A stretch of DNA of 64,000 nucleotides from JAVBQB01 sp031549265. Lineage in GTDB: Bacteria > Bacillota > Clostridia > Oscillospirales > JAVBQB01. A model generated the notes under the pieces. It saw only the letters and a program-made list of their open reading frames with translations. It searched no databases and had not been told where the DNA came from. A program made the position numbers and the translations under genes. Numbering within the stretch: position 1 is the first letter of the stretch; every line of letters starts with the position of its first letter. Location of the stretch: NCBI GenBank assembly GCA_031549265.1, contig JAVBQB010000002.1, positions 620,001 to 684,000 on the forward strand, written 5' to 3'. Positions 18,070 through 26,836 of this stretch are shown in pieces.

Positions 18070-20319
18070 ATGATTAGTGTAAATTTGGAGAAAACCTACC
18101 TCATATCAGACGAAAACGGAGAAAAATTAGTTCCCGCAAGCCGAAGTGAAGGTTTGCCGCTCCCAGAAGCAGCCGCGGCCAATACAATTACTTACGGTAT
18201 ATTAGAGAAGCATAATACTTCAGGGAATATGCGGCAGCTCAAAATAAAGTATGATGCGCTGGCGTCGCACGACATTACGTATGTGGGAATCATCCAAACA
18301 GCTCGCGCAAGCGGGCTGAAGTTATTTCCTGTACCATATGTCCTGACTAACTGCCACAACAGCCTCTGCGCGGTTGGCGGAACAATAAACGAGGACGACC
18401 ATCTGTTTGGCCTGTCCGCGGCAAAAAAGTACGGCGGAGAGTTCGTTCCGGCTCACGTCGCGGTTATTCACCAGTACATGAGAGAACGTTTTGCCGGCTG
18501 CGGAAAGATGATTCTGGCTTCTGACAGCCATACCCGCTATGGCGCGCTCGGCTGCCTGTCAGTAGGCGAGGGCGGCCCAGAAATCAGCAAGCAGCTGCTG
18601 GGCAGGACCTATGACATTGACTATCCGGAAGTTGTGGCAGTATACCTGAAGGGCAAACCGGTGCCGGGTGTCGGGCCGCAGGACGTCGCTCTGGCGCTGA
18701 TTGGAGCCACGTTTAAGTCCGGCGCGGTCAAAAACAAAGTACTGGAATTCGTCGGCCCAGGTGTCTGTGAACTGGATGTCGACTATAGAATGGGTATTGA
18801 CGTAATGACCACAGAGACGACCTGCCTCTCCTCGGTATGGAAAACCGATGAGAGGGTGAACGATTACCTCACAATGCACGGCAGAAAAAGCGATTACAGT
18901 CAGCTCACCCCGGGAAGCGCCGCGCTGTATGACGCCGCGATTGAAATCGACCTGTCAAAAGTCGTACCAATGATTGCAATGCCGGTGCATCCCTCGAACG
19001 TATACAAAATAACAGATCTTATTGCAAATTCGCAGCAGATATTGACTGAGCTTGATAAAAACATCTCTGAGCAGATGAATCTATCGGATTCTGACCCAAA
19101 ACTCATATCGAAATTGAAAAACAACCATATATTTGCGGATCAGGGTGTCATCGCCGGGTGCGCGGGCGGACTGTTTGGCAATCTCATGAGCGCGTCTGAT
19201 ATATTGCGCGGGAAATCAATCGGAAACGGCGAATTCTGGCTGTCAGTCTATCCAGCGAGCCAGCCTGTCATGGCTGAACTCATGCGAAACGGCGCTATGG
19301 AGTCGATAATCAGCTCTGGCGCAACGCTGCGGTCGGCCTTCTGCGGCCCGTGCTTCGGAGCGGGAGACGTTCCGGGCAACGGCGGCCTTTCCATCAGGCA
19401 CACTACGAGGAATTTCCCGAACCGCGAAGGCAGCAAGCCAGGATCCAACCAAATCGCCTATGTTGCCCTGATGGATGCCAGATCGATAGCGGCTTCGGCT
19501 ATTAACGGCGGCAGAATTACTCCGGCGACTGAATATAGCGAACCGCTTGAAAACTATCAGTATAATTATGACGATTCATCATACAAATCGAGGGTTTACA
19601 GCGGATATGAAAATCCGAATCCTGATGTAGATTTGAAATTCGGGCCCAATATTGCGGATTGGCCGACTATGATTGAGCTCCCTGAAGATCTGTTATTGAC
19701 CGTAGCGTCGGCGATATACGACCCTGTTACCACGACAGACGAATTGATACCGTCGGGCGAAACTTCATCCTACAGGTCGAACCCGCTGAAATTGGCTGAA
19801 TTCACCCTGTCTCGCAAGGATCCGGAGTATGTTGGCAGGGCAAAAGAGGTCAATTTACTGGAAAAAGAACGCAGGCAGCACGCTGAAACAATGTCAAATG
19901 AGCTAGAAACGGCGCTTATGGGATATGATCCGTCAAGAACAGGTCTAGGCTCAGTCGTTGTAGCGATTAAACCGGGTGACGGTTCAGCGCGAGAGCAGGC
20001 GGCATCTTGCCAGCGGGTGCTGGGAGGAGTCGCAAACATCGCTACAGAATATGCAACCAGACGCTATCGGGCAAACCTGATAAACTGGGGAATGATCCCG
20101 TTCACTCTGCCGGAATTGAGTGAAATCGGTCTAAATCCGGGAGATAGGATATATATTCCAAATATAAGAACAGCTGTCAGCAATAAAAGCGAAAAAATTT
20201 CAGCAACTGTGATTACGCCAATAAACAGCAAGAAAATCATTTTGAATATCCCTAAAATGACAGATGAAGAATATGACACAATATTATCTGGTTGCCTAAT
20301 TAACTACTATAGTAAATAA
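18070..20319 (+). CDS. Aconitase-family hydratase, YbhJ-like
   Basis: A 749-residue hydro-lyase homologue. Visible family features are the SDSHTRYGALG block (aconitase DSHT, about residue 155), GCAGG (about 365), FCGPCFGAGD (about 420, supplying 4Fe-4S cysteines) and a C-terminal swivel-like domain with GDRIYIPN. Overall length and layout match E. coli YbhJ-type proteins, whose substrate is not established, rather than canonical AcnA/AcnB or LeuC. TTG 18058 is also possible, but GGAG at 18060-18063 fits ATG 18070 better. No other TCA or leucine genes are nearby, so no pathway can be assigned. Confidence 0.8.
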   Translation: MISVNLEKTYLISDENGEKLVPASRSEGLPLPEAAAANTITYGILEKHNTSGNMRQLKIKYDALASHDITYVGIIQTARASGLKLFPVPYVLTNCHNSLCAVGGTINEDDHLFGLSAAKKYGGEFVPAHVAVIHQYMRERFAGCGKMILASDSHTRYGALGCLSVGEGGPEISKQLLGRTYDIDYPEVVAVYLKGKPVPGVGPQDVALALIGATFKSGAVKNKVLEFVGPGVCELDVDYRMGIDVMTTETTCLSSVWKTDERVNDYLTMHGRKSDYSQLTPGSAALYDAAIEIDLSKVVPMIAMPVHPSNVYKITDLIANSQQILTELDKNISEQMNLSDSDPKLISKLKNNHIFADQGVIAGCAGGLFGNLMSASDILRGKSIGNGEFWLSVYPASQPVMAELMRNGAMESIISSGATLRSAFCGPCFGAGDVPGNGGLSIRHTTRNFPNREGSKPGSNQIAYVALMDARSIAASAINGGRITPATEYSEPLENYQYNYDDSSYKSRVYSGYENPNPDVDLKFGPNIADWPTMIELPEDLLLTVASAIYDPVTTTDELIPSGETSSYRSNPLKLAEFTLSRKDPEYVGRAKEVNLLEKERRQHAETMSNELETALMGYDPSRTGLGSVVVAIKPGDGSAREQAASCQRVLGGVANIATEYATRRYRANLINWGMIPFTLPELSEIGLNPGDRIYIPNIRTAVSNKSEKISATVITPINSKKIILNIPKMTDEEYDTILSGCLINYYSK

Positions 20320-20331
20320 TATAAAATGGCC

Positions 20332-20367
20332 ATGGGGCAACATCGGTTTTAGCCGATGTTGCCCCAT
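20332..20367. terminator. Bidirectional terminator between hydratase and Smr genes
   Basis: A perfect 15-bp stem (20332-20346 with 20353-20367) with loop TTTTAG, followed on the plus strand by TATTTTTTG. The converging minus-strand Smr gene ends at its 3' edge, so it probably serves both genes. Confidence 0.85.
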
Positions 20368-20729
20368 TATTTTTTGATTATCACGATTGTAATACCGTTG
20401 TTATGGCGATCGAGGTCAGAGTCATTACGGAGAGCGTCACATTTTTCAAAAGATGAGCGGGTCGCTTCATCGAAAATTGAAAAGTTTTCGCCGATTACAA
20501 TGTCGGATATTTCACCGCGCGACATTAAAGAGTTAAGATATTGACGTGACTTTACACGGATTTTACCGCCGCTGCCACTTGAACCGTAGCCGTGAATTAG
20601 CTTAATAGCAGGTATTTTCAGCTCCTGCGCGTGCTTAATTTCGTATGTAAGTCTTCGTATTGCCGCGTCAGCTGTCGGCATGCCGTCTTCAAGGTTAATG
20701 ACCTTACAGTAGTCTTTCGTATTTGCCAT
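20367..20729 (-). CDS. Small Smr-domain protein
   Basis: About 120 residues covering a single Smr (small MutS-related) domain. The first strand and helix are KVINLEDGMPTADAAIRRL; the hallmark loop is IHGYGSSGSGGKIR (the family HGxGxG, about residues 45-58). Stand-alone Smr proteins are RNA/DNA nicking nucleases or nucleic-acid binders. ATG 20729 has AAGGATGG 8 bases upstream; longer starts sit on top of that site. It overlaps the end of the upstream amidotransferase by 26 bases, so the two are translationally coupled. Confidence 0.8.
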   Translation of the reverse strand: MANTKDYCKVINLEDGMPTADAAIRRLTYEIKHAQELKIPAIKLIHGYGSSGSGGKIRVKSRQYLNSLMSRGEISDIVIGENFSIFDEATRSSFEKCDALRNDSDLDRHNNGITIVIIKK

Positions 20730-21432
20730 TAGTTGATCCATCCTTAACAATGTTGATATATCGTTGAAAAAGCGGCTTCATATCAGGTAAGTCAGGGGAT
20801 AAGTAATTGCCGGTCATGCGCTCAGGGTGCCATTGCACCCCCCAAATCGGGAGAGAGTAATGGCGAATGGACTCTACTACATTATCGCTAGACCGACAAA
20901 CAACCTCAAGCGAATTAGCTACATTTAAGACTGATTGATGATGCAAGGAATTAACAGAAAAAGTCGAGCCAAATAAATCCAATAAAGGACTGCAAGTTGC
21001 TACAGAAACGGTGTGAACGCAATCGCCATGGTCAACATGAAGTTGAGAAGGCAAATCCTGGTAGAGTGATCCGCCAAAAAAAACGTTAATAACTTGAATT
21101 CCGCGGCATATACCAAATATTGGTTTGCCAATTGCTGAAAAAGATGATATTAGATTAAACTCGAAAGAATCCCGCTCTGGAGTATAACTTACTGTATTGT
21201 TCAATGGCTGCTCATTAAAATGGCTAGGAAAAACATCATTTCCACCAGTTAAGAGTAGAGAATCACTCGAAAAAGCTAGTTCGTCGCAGTCTCCGCCAAG
21301 CGCAAGGTGTGGGGTGCCTCCTGAAGAGATAATTGCTTCGGCGTAATACTTGCCGACGGAGTAAAAATCATAGCCACTTGGTTCACTTCTTATTGTTCCG
21401 GTCAGAAGTATTGTTGGTCTAATAATAATCAC
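20704..21432 (-). CDS. Class I glutamine amidotransferase-like hydrolase (peptidase C26, PuuD type)
   Basis: Predicted gamma-glutamyl hydrolase acting on gamma-Glu-GABA or a similar gamma-glutamyl amide. The nucleophile elbow is GICRGIQ (Cys near residue 111) and the His-Glu pair is GVQWHPE (about 203-209). The oxyanion-side block LLLTGGNDVFP is also typical. GTG 21432 with GAAGG five bases before it gives MIIIRPTILLTG, the normal family start; the longer frame to 21501 would add an unsupported hydrophobic leader. It is coupled with the Smr gene; this pairing is unusual and no polyamine genes are nearby. Confidence 0.8.
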   Translation of the reverse strand: MIIIRPTILLTGTIRSEPSGYDFYSVGKYYAEAIISSGGTPHLALGGDCDELAFSSDSLLLTGGNDVFPSHFNEQPLNNTVSYTPERDSFEFNLISSFSAIGKPIFGICRGIQVINVFFGGSLYQDLPSQLHVDHGDCVHTVSVATCSPLLDLFGSTFSVNSLHHQSVLNVANSLEVVCRSSDNVVESIRHYSLPIWGVQWHPERMTGNYLSPDLPDMKPLFQRYINIVKDGSTNGKYERLL

Positions 21433-21966
21433 GCTCACCTTCAAGAATGTTGATAGGACTAGCGGCGCAAAGTATATACAAGTGTAGCATAAAAATACCA
21501 TGCGGAGAAAGCCTGATATATTGCGAAAAGAGAAAATTCAAAGAGAGTCGAAAAATTAAAAGTTAAAGTATGCTAATTGACTGACAAAAATAATACAGTT
21601 AGGTTCTTCAGGTTAGTAATGATGAAATATATAAAAATGTGTAAAAAAGATTGTATAAATGGGAGAGGATTATGTGCACAATGACACAAAATGATAGATA
21701 ATAAACATAAAATGGAAAAATGAAATACAAAAATGACAAATAGTACAATGAATCAAAGAATTATATTGACATTATAGTGATAACGACTAAGTGATAAATA
21801 CATATGTAAGTAATTACGTCTGCATGCTAATCTCATATATGAGAAAAACTAAAATTAGCATAGAGAATAATCAAGAAAATAAAACATAGTGACAGAAATA
21901 ATAAACTATGCTAATTGATTGCTAATTGTATAATTATTGTTTTGAGATTAGGCTCGGTTAAGAAAG
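21433..21966. other. Long AT-rich spacer with nested palindromes
   Basis: 534 bases with no credible gene. It contains ATGCTAAT at 21824-21831 and its inverse ATTAGCAT at 21854-21861 around a second palindrome, CTCATATATGAG (21832-21843). Further TGCTAATT copies occur near 21569 and 21910. The repeats look like regulator binding sites or a folded leader, but which gene they serve is unclear, since both flanking genes read leftward. Confidence 0.5.
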
Positions 21967-23454
21967 CTATAACCTATAGTATGTCTCTGTAATATCACGG
22001 AGTAACTTGGCAACATTATCGTTGATAGCCTCTTTTCTTATTCTCCATTGCCAATTACTTCCACCAAAAGTTGAAGGAGTATTTATTCGCGAGTCAGATC
22101 CGAGACCTAAAATATCTTGCATAGGGAAAATGACAAGCCCGGCTTGTGAAGCTGACACACATTTTATGGCACCCCAGGATAATCCTTCAATATCTGTCAA
22201 CCGTAGATAATTATGGGCAAATGTGTTGTCGGTTTTATTAGAGTTTGATAGCCAACCGATAAAAGTATCGGAATCGTGTGTGGATGTATATGCAACTGAG
22301 TTGAATATTGCGTTATGAGGAAGGTATGAACTCTCTGTTTCCGGATTGAGAGAGAAAATCAGTACTGTCATTCCGGGAATTCCACAATTCGAGAAAAACT
22401 CTTGCAGGTTTTCGTTAATATCGCAGAGATCCTCGGCAATGAGATCAATCTCTGACAATGAAAGTTTTATTGTATCCAGAAATTCCATTCCTGGGCCAGC
22501 TTTCCATCGTCCTTCGGCTGCTGTTTCCGCACTGGCAGGTACCTGCCAAAAAGAGTGTATTGCTCGAAAATGGTCGATACGTATTGTATCATATAGCTTC
22601 ATATTGTGCGCTAGACGCCAAATCCACCATTGATAGTTTTGTTCTTTATGCGCGCTCCATCGATATACAGGATTACCCCAAAGTTGACCGGTTTCAGAAT
22701 AATAATCAGGGGGGACGCCTGCTATAAGTTTTGGCGTGAGATTGATTCGAACTTCAAACAGTTCTCTATTTGCCCATAAATCCGCGCTATCTTCTGAGAC
22801 ATAAAATGGAATGTCCCCAATAATTTTTATTCTTTTGCTGTTCGCGTAGGATTTTAAAGCCGCCCATTGCTTGTAGAATTCATACTGCAAAAAAATTTCA
22901 AAATCGATTTCATCTTTTAATAAGTCACGATATTTATCAAGCGTTTTTGGATTTCTGTTTCGAGCTTTAGCATCAGGCCAGTCAAGCAGGCTTTTCATAT
23001 TAAAATGTCTCTTTAAAGCCATAAAAAGAGAGTAGTCGTAGATCCAATCCTTGTTATCGTCTACAAATGTAGAAATATCGTTAGATAGTATCTCGCGCGA
23101 ACTTTCAAACGCTTCTCTGAGAATAGAATATCTGTTGATGTATAACTTTCCATAATCTACAGCGTCCAAGTTAGCTCCAAAGTCAAGTGCTTCCAGAGAC
23201 TCTTCAAATATTAGACCTTCGGCGCATAAAAGTTCAAGATCAATGAAGTATGGATTTCCGGCTGCGGAGGAACAGGACTGATACGGAGAGTCACCAAATC
23301 CTGTGGGAACTAATGGCAATACTTGCCAATAACTTTGACCGGCATTTTCTAGAAAATCAACAAAGTTATACGCTTCTTTGCCAAATGTCCCAATGCCATA
23401 ATTGCTTGGGAGTGAGGAGATCGGCATTAAAATGCCGCTTGATCGCTTTTTCAT
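21967..23454 (-). CDS. malQ: 4-alpha-glucanotransferase (amylomaltase, GH77)
   Basis: Transfers alpha-1,4-glucan segments in maltodextrin or glycogen use. Full length at 495 residues. Start block GILMPISSLPSNYGIG and the YQSCSSAAGNPYFID block are family hallmarks. Catalytic residues are visible: nucleophile Asp in TIRIDHFRA (about 296), general acid Glu in LIAEDLC (about 340) and Asp in STHDSDT (about 391). GGAGGT lies six bases before the ATG. There are no maltose transporter or phosphorylase genes nearby; it stands alone between long AT-rich spacers. Confidence 0.95.
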   Translation of the reverse strand: MKKRSSGILMPISSLPSNYGIGTFGKEAYNFVDFLENAGQSYWQVLPLVPTGFGDSPYQSCSSAAGNPYFIDLELLCAEGLIFEESLEALDFGANLDAVDYGKLYINRYSILREAFESSREILSNDISTFVDDNKDWIYDYSLFMALKRHFNMKSLLDWPDAKARNRNPKTLDKYRDLLKDEIDFEIFLQYEFYKQWAALKSYANSKRIKIIGDIPFYVSEDSADLWANRELFEVRINLTPKLIAGVPPDYYSETGQLWGNPVYRWSAHKEQNYQWWIWRLAHNMKLYDTIRIDHFRAIHSFWQVPASAETAAEGRWKAGPGMEFLDTIKLSLSEIDLIAEDLCDINENLQEFFSNCGIPGMTVLIFSLNPETESSYLPHNAIFNSVAYTSTHDSDTFIGWLSNSNKTDNTFAHNYLRLTDIEGLSWGAIKCVSASQAGLVIFPMQDILGLGSDSRINTPSTFGGSNWQWRIRKEAINDNVAKLLRDITETYYRL

Positions 23455-24101
23455 AGAGTACCTCCGCCTGTCTTGTAGTAAATTGAATCAAGTTTTGTAA
23501 AATATTGATAATAGCTAAATATTACAATTCTCTCGAGATGAAGCTGAGATGATTTTCTGATGGCTTGCACTTGCAGAAAATAAGACTAAATAGAATAAAA
23601 ATGCTAATAAATGTTACTTATTGTGTATATTCAAACAAATAAACCATTTATAAGAAACTAACAAATATCCAGGAGGTTGTCGAAAAATGGCTAATTGTAA
23701 AATTTAATATTTGTTAAAACATTAAATATTTTTACAGTACAAAAAAAATATTAAGAGAAAAATTTGTAACAAAAAATCTAAATAGAACAGAAATTATGAG
23801 TTACGTTCAGTTAATGCTAAAATTACATAAAATTTTATAGTAGATATACAAACAATATTTGAAATATCATATACATTGATTTAGTCTAATAGCAGGGTAA
23901 ATAAGTAAACTGAACAATTTTATTTTATAATTATTAAGAAATAAAAGACAACAATATATGACATGTGATAAATGAAACTTGACAGGGATTGTATTGCAAA
24001 TTAATATATCTATTGGGTAGCAAAATCTCATTTGAGTTTGAAGCGTATTTGACTTTTTTTCATTACATGTTTTTGCACCCAAAATTTTGGAGGTAAAAGG
24101 C
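23455..24101. other. Very AT-rich spacer between malQ and the MarR gene
   Basis: 647 bases with no gene on either strand, made largely of A/T runs. The right end holds a promoter and ribosome site for the MarR gene. The malQ ribosome site is at the left end. Composition differs sharply from the GC-richer flanks beyond 20 kb and 25 kb. Confidence 0.55.
23979..24007 (+). promoter_or_regulatory. Sigma-A-type promoter for the MarR gene
   Basis: TTGACA at 23979-23984, a 17-base spacer and TAATAT at 24002-24007. The start codon is about 95 bases downstream, after GGAGGT at 24089-24094. Confidence 0.6.
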
Positions 24102-24572
24102 ATGACAGGCAAGGTGGAACTTTCAGCGATGCTATCAGGCATTCATTTTATGATTGGCAGAACGATAAATAAAGTATTCAATGAGGATGGTGACAACTCG
24201 TTATCTGTATCTAGATACAGGATTATGTTAGCATTATTGGAAGACGAGGGTATTACTGCCCAAAAGCTGTGTGAAAAGACAGCGCTTGCGAAATCTACGC
24301 TTTCAATAATGACGTCATATATGGAAAGCGATGGAATTATATCAAGAGAGACGAGCGAAAAGGACAGACGCGAGGTCTCCTTGAAACTGACAGATAAAGG
24401 GAAGGAACTCTGCAAGGAATACCTTGAGAGGGCTGAAAAAGCAATCAGCGGAATTTATGACGGCATTAACTCGGAGAATATTCAGATTTTTGAAGACACC
24501 GTGATGTCCGTATATAAGAATCTAATGGAGTCCACCGACAGCAAGAGGCTGTCGGCAAGTACATATAGATAA
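24102..24572 (+). CDS. MarR-family transcriptional regulator
   Basis: 156-residue winged-helix repressor or activator. The recognition helix region is AQKLCEKTALAKSTLS (about residues 48-63) and the wing contains ETSEKDRREVSLKLTDKGKE, the classic MarR D-x-R-DRR motif. Dimerisation helices are at both ends. ATG 24102 is seven bases after GGAGGT; TTG 24087 precedes that site and is rejected. No efflux or detoxification gene is adjacent, so the ligand and target are unknown. Confidence 0.88.
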   Translation: MTGKVELSAMLSGIHFMIGRTINKVFNEDGDNSLSVSRYRIMLALLEDEGITAQKLCEKTALAKSTLSIMTSYMESDGIISRETSEKDRREVSLKLTDKGKELCKEYLERAEKAISGIYDGINSENIQIFEDTVMSVYKNLMESTDSKRLSASTYR

Positions 24573-24602
24573 CGCACTACAAAGCTTTATATTTTATTGC
24601 TC

Positions 24603-24626
24603 AAGACACCTTCTCGGAGGTGTCTT
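24603..24626 (+). terminator. Terminator of the MarR gene
   Basis: Nine-bp stem AAGACACCT/AGGTGTCTT with loop TCTCGG, followed by CTCTTTTT. Confidence 0.85.
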
Positions 24627-24957
24627 CTCTTTTTGGTGGAATTTAGCACAGTGAGATAACGATCGTTCGAGATAAACTTGTGTACAATATTATCGGGGGG
24701 AGAACACGTAAATTCTACCGCTGATTCAAAGAAAACCTGTCTGCCGCTGATAATTAGCGTCGTTACGACAGGTCATTTGAAATTATTTAATTCAAATTAA
24801 GTACTGACGAATAGTTAGGATGATTATTCCAGGTCATCCACAAGCAATAGTTCGTCATACTTATAGTTTATGACTGTTTTATCTATGAAATAACATTTTC
24901 CGAGCTTGGCTGATAAATTGTGCAACTATTTTGCTATGTCGAGCTTGAGGCAAATGC
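24627..24957. other. Spacer with a long imperfect hairpin
   Basis: About 330 bases between the MarR terminator and the trmD stop. The only structure noticed is ACCTGTC (24735-24741) with GACAGGT (24767-24773), enclosing a smaller CGCT/AGCG pair. There is no T-tract, so it is not an obvious terminator. No gene was recognised. Confidence 0.45.
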
Positions 24958-25689
24958 TCAAATATTCTGATCGTCAAGCAGTTTTTTGTCTTCCTCGGCT
25001 AATAATAATTTTGAATACAAATCGGGGCGGCGGTCGCGCGTGCGTTCGATTGATTTCTTTCTGCGCCATTTGCGGATGTACTCGTGGTGGCCTGAGAGGA
25101 GCATGTCAGGGACTTTGCGGTCGCGCCAGATCTCTGGCCGCGTGTATTGCGGATACTCCAACAGACCATTCCAGTGGCTCTCGTCAGTAAAGCACTCGCT
25201 GCATTTCAATACGCCCGGGACGAGCCTGCAGACCGCGTCTGCGACGGCCATGGCGGGGATTTCGCCTCCGGTGAGTACAAAGTCGCCGATTGAGATCTCC
25301 TCGTCGACGCATTCTTCAATAAAACGTTCGTCGACGCCCTCATAATGGCCGCAAACCAGTATCAGGCGCTCATAATCCGTACTGAGTCTGATGGCATGTG
25401 CCTGGTTAAATACAGTACCGCAGGGGCTCATAAGTATTGTATGCACGCGAAACCCAGCATCACTGCATACCTTGTCCCAGCAGTTAAACAGAGGGTCGGC
25501 CTGCATAACAACGCCCATGCCGCCGCCGTATGGGTAATCATCGACCTGTTTTTGGCGGCTTTTGGTATAGTCCCTGATTTGATGGCATTCGATGAAAATG
25601 TGTCCGCGCTCGGCTGCCCTGCCTAGAATGCTTTCGGTCATCATATCGCCGACTATGTCTGGAAACAGAGTAAGAATATCAATGCGCAT
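24958..25689 (-). CDS. trmD: tRNA (guanine-37-N1)-methyltransferase
   Basis: Methylates G37 next to the anticodon, using SAM bound in a trefoil knot. Knot motifs are LVCGHYEGVDERF (about residues 106-118), ISIGDFVLTGGE and YPQYTRPE. ATG 25689 gives MRIDILTLFPD, with GAAGGT eight bases upstream. It starts one base after the rimM stop. The expected next gene, rplS, is absent here; the operon ends with trmD. Confidence 0.95.
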   Translation of the reverse strand: MRIDILTLFPDIVGDMMTESILGRAAERGHIFIECHQIRDYTKSRQKQVDDYPYGGGMGVVMQADPLFNCWDKVCSDAGFRVHTILMSPCGTVFNQAHAIRLSTDYERLILVCGHYEGVDERFIEECVDEEISIGDFVLTGGEIPAMAVADAVCRLVPGVLKCSECFTDESHWNGLLEYPQYTRPEIWRDRKVPDMLLSGHHEYIRKWRRKKSIERTRDRRPDLYSKLLLAEEDKKLLDDQNI

Positions 25690-25690
25690 T

Positions 25691-26176
25691 TTACATACCT
25701 TCAATTAACTTTACAGTTATACGCCTTGCGGATATATCGATAGATATCACGAATTCCTTTACGTCCGGGATGAGGTGTTCGTGCGCTCCTTTTACTACGA
25801 AGATGTTTTGGCCGGGCGGAGTCAAGATCTCGGCAACAACTCCGATTTCACCCTTGTTTACGTCGTAAACGCTCAGCCCGAGCAGATCCTGCAAAAAGTA
25901 TGTTCCGGCAGGGAGGTCGGCGTCATCGCGGGCTATGGCAACAATCAGGTTTTTCAGCCTCATCGCAGAATTAATGTCGTCAACGTCCTCAAGCTTAGTG
26001 AGGCACATGCGTTTGTGCACTCGCGACTTGGAGACGTTGTATTTTTTGTCTGATATATATAGATGTTTGAACCGGCTCAGAAACTCGGCGCTGTCGCACC
26101 ATGGTTCGATGCAGACTTCACCGTGGATTCCGTGGGTCGATACGATTTTTCCAGCCTCGATATAGGCACTATCCAT
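25691..26176 (-). CDS. rimM: 16S rRNA processing protein RimM
   Basis: Helps mature the 30S head around ribosomal protein S19. The N-terminal reductase-like barrel begins AGKIVSTHGIHGEVCIEPW, the conserved domain border is GTYFLQDLLGLSVYD, and the C-terminal PRC-barrel carries LIPDVKEFVISID. Length (161 residues) is normal. It sits in its usual place between khpA and trmD. Confidence 0.93.
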   Translation of the reverse strand: MDSAYIEAGKIVSTHGIHGEVCIEPWCDSAEFLSRFKHLYISDKKYNVSKSRVHKRMCLTKLEDVDDINSAMRLKNLIVAIARDDADLPAGTYFLQDLLGLSVYDVNKGEIGVVAEILTPPGQNIFVVKGAHEHLIPDVKEFVISIDISARRITVKLIEGM

Positions 26177-26265
26177 AACAGTTCACCACAAACAGACCAA
26201 GAGCAATGTGGGGCCGGATGAACACCGACCCCGCTGCAAACGGTCATATAAATAACATTACGAAG

Positions 26266-26502
26266 TTATTCGCTGTCAACGATTTCGACGTTAACATACT
26301 TGTTGTCTAGCATCGCGACAGACTTGACTATTGTTCTGATATCGTGGGCGATACGGCCGTGACGGCCGATTACCTTGCCCATATCAGTAGGAGCGACGCG
26401 AAGCTCAAGGAGAATTCCGTCTTCGCGTTCGAGCTCGGTGACAGAGACCTGATCTGGGTACTCAACGAGATTCTGAGCAATATACAGGAGCAGATCTTTC
26501 AT
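26266..26502 (-). CDS. khpA: KH-domain RNA-binding protein KhpA (YlqC)
   Basis: A 78-residue single KH domain. The RNA-gripping GxxG loop is GRHG within GKVIGRHGRIAHDIR (about residues 36-50). In Firmicutes KhpA pairs with KhpB/Jag and affects cell division and RNA metabolism. ATG 26502 follows GAGGGAGGG; TTG 26517 would lie on that site. It sits next to rpsP in the standard order; the rpsP stop overlaps its ribosome site, implying coupling. Confidence 0.92.
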   Translation of the reverse strand: MKDLLLYIAQNLVEYPDQVSVTELEREDGILLELRVAPTDMGKVIGRHGRIAHDIRTIVKSVAMLDNKYVNVEIVDSE

Positions 26503-26513
26503 AAGTCCCTCCC

Positions 26514-26753
26514 TCAAAGAATACCGGAACGCTTGAAAAGCGAGCGCACAGTATCAGTCGGCTGAGCGCCGGTCTTCATCCATGCGAGAGCTCTTTCGTT
26601 ATCCACCTTGATCTCGGAAGGTTCAGAGAGCGGATTGTACGTACCGATTTCCTCTATAAAACGACCATCACGCGGATATCTTGAGTCCGCTACAACAATC
26701 CTATAGAACGGCGCCTTTTTGGCACCCATGCGGCGCAGTCTGATCTTTACCAC
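26514..26753 (-). CDS. rpsP: 30S ribosomal protein S16
   Basis: 79-residue S16, beginning VKIRLRRMGAKKAPFYRIV and containing the conserved VADSRYPRDGRFIEEIGTYNP region. Needed for 30S assembly. GGAGGT lies just upstream of the ATG. Confidence 0.97.
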   Translation of the reverse strand: MVKIRLRRMGAKKAPFYRIVVADSRYPRDGRFIEEIGTYNPLSEPSEIKVDNERALAWMKTGAQPTDTVRSLFKRSGIL

Positions 26754-26836
26754 AGTTTCACCTCCATATCAAACGATATATAGTCAGAACGCCGTCTTGC
26801 GATCAGCGTATTCTGCAAAAAGTAATTGGGGACTTC

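Noticed and set aside
24735..24773. Terminator for trmD
   Set aside because: The hairpin lacks a T-tract on the minus strand and lies 185 bases past the stop.
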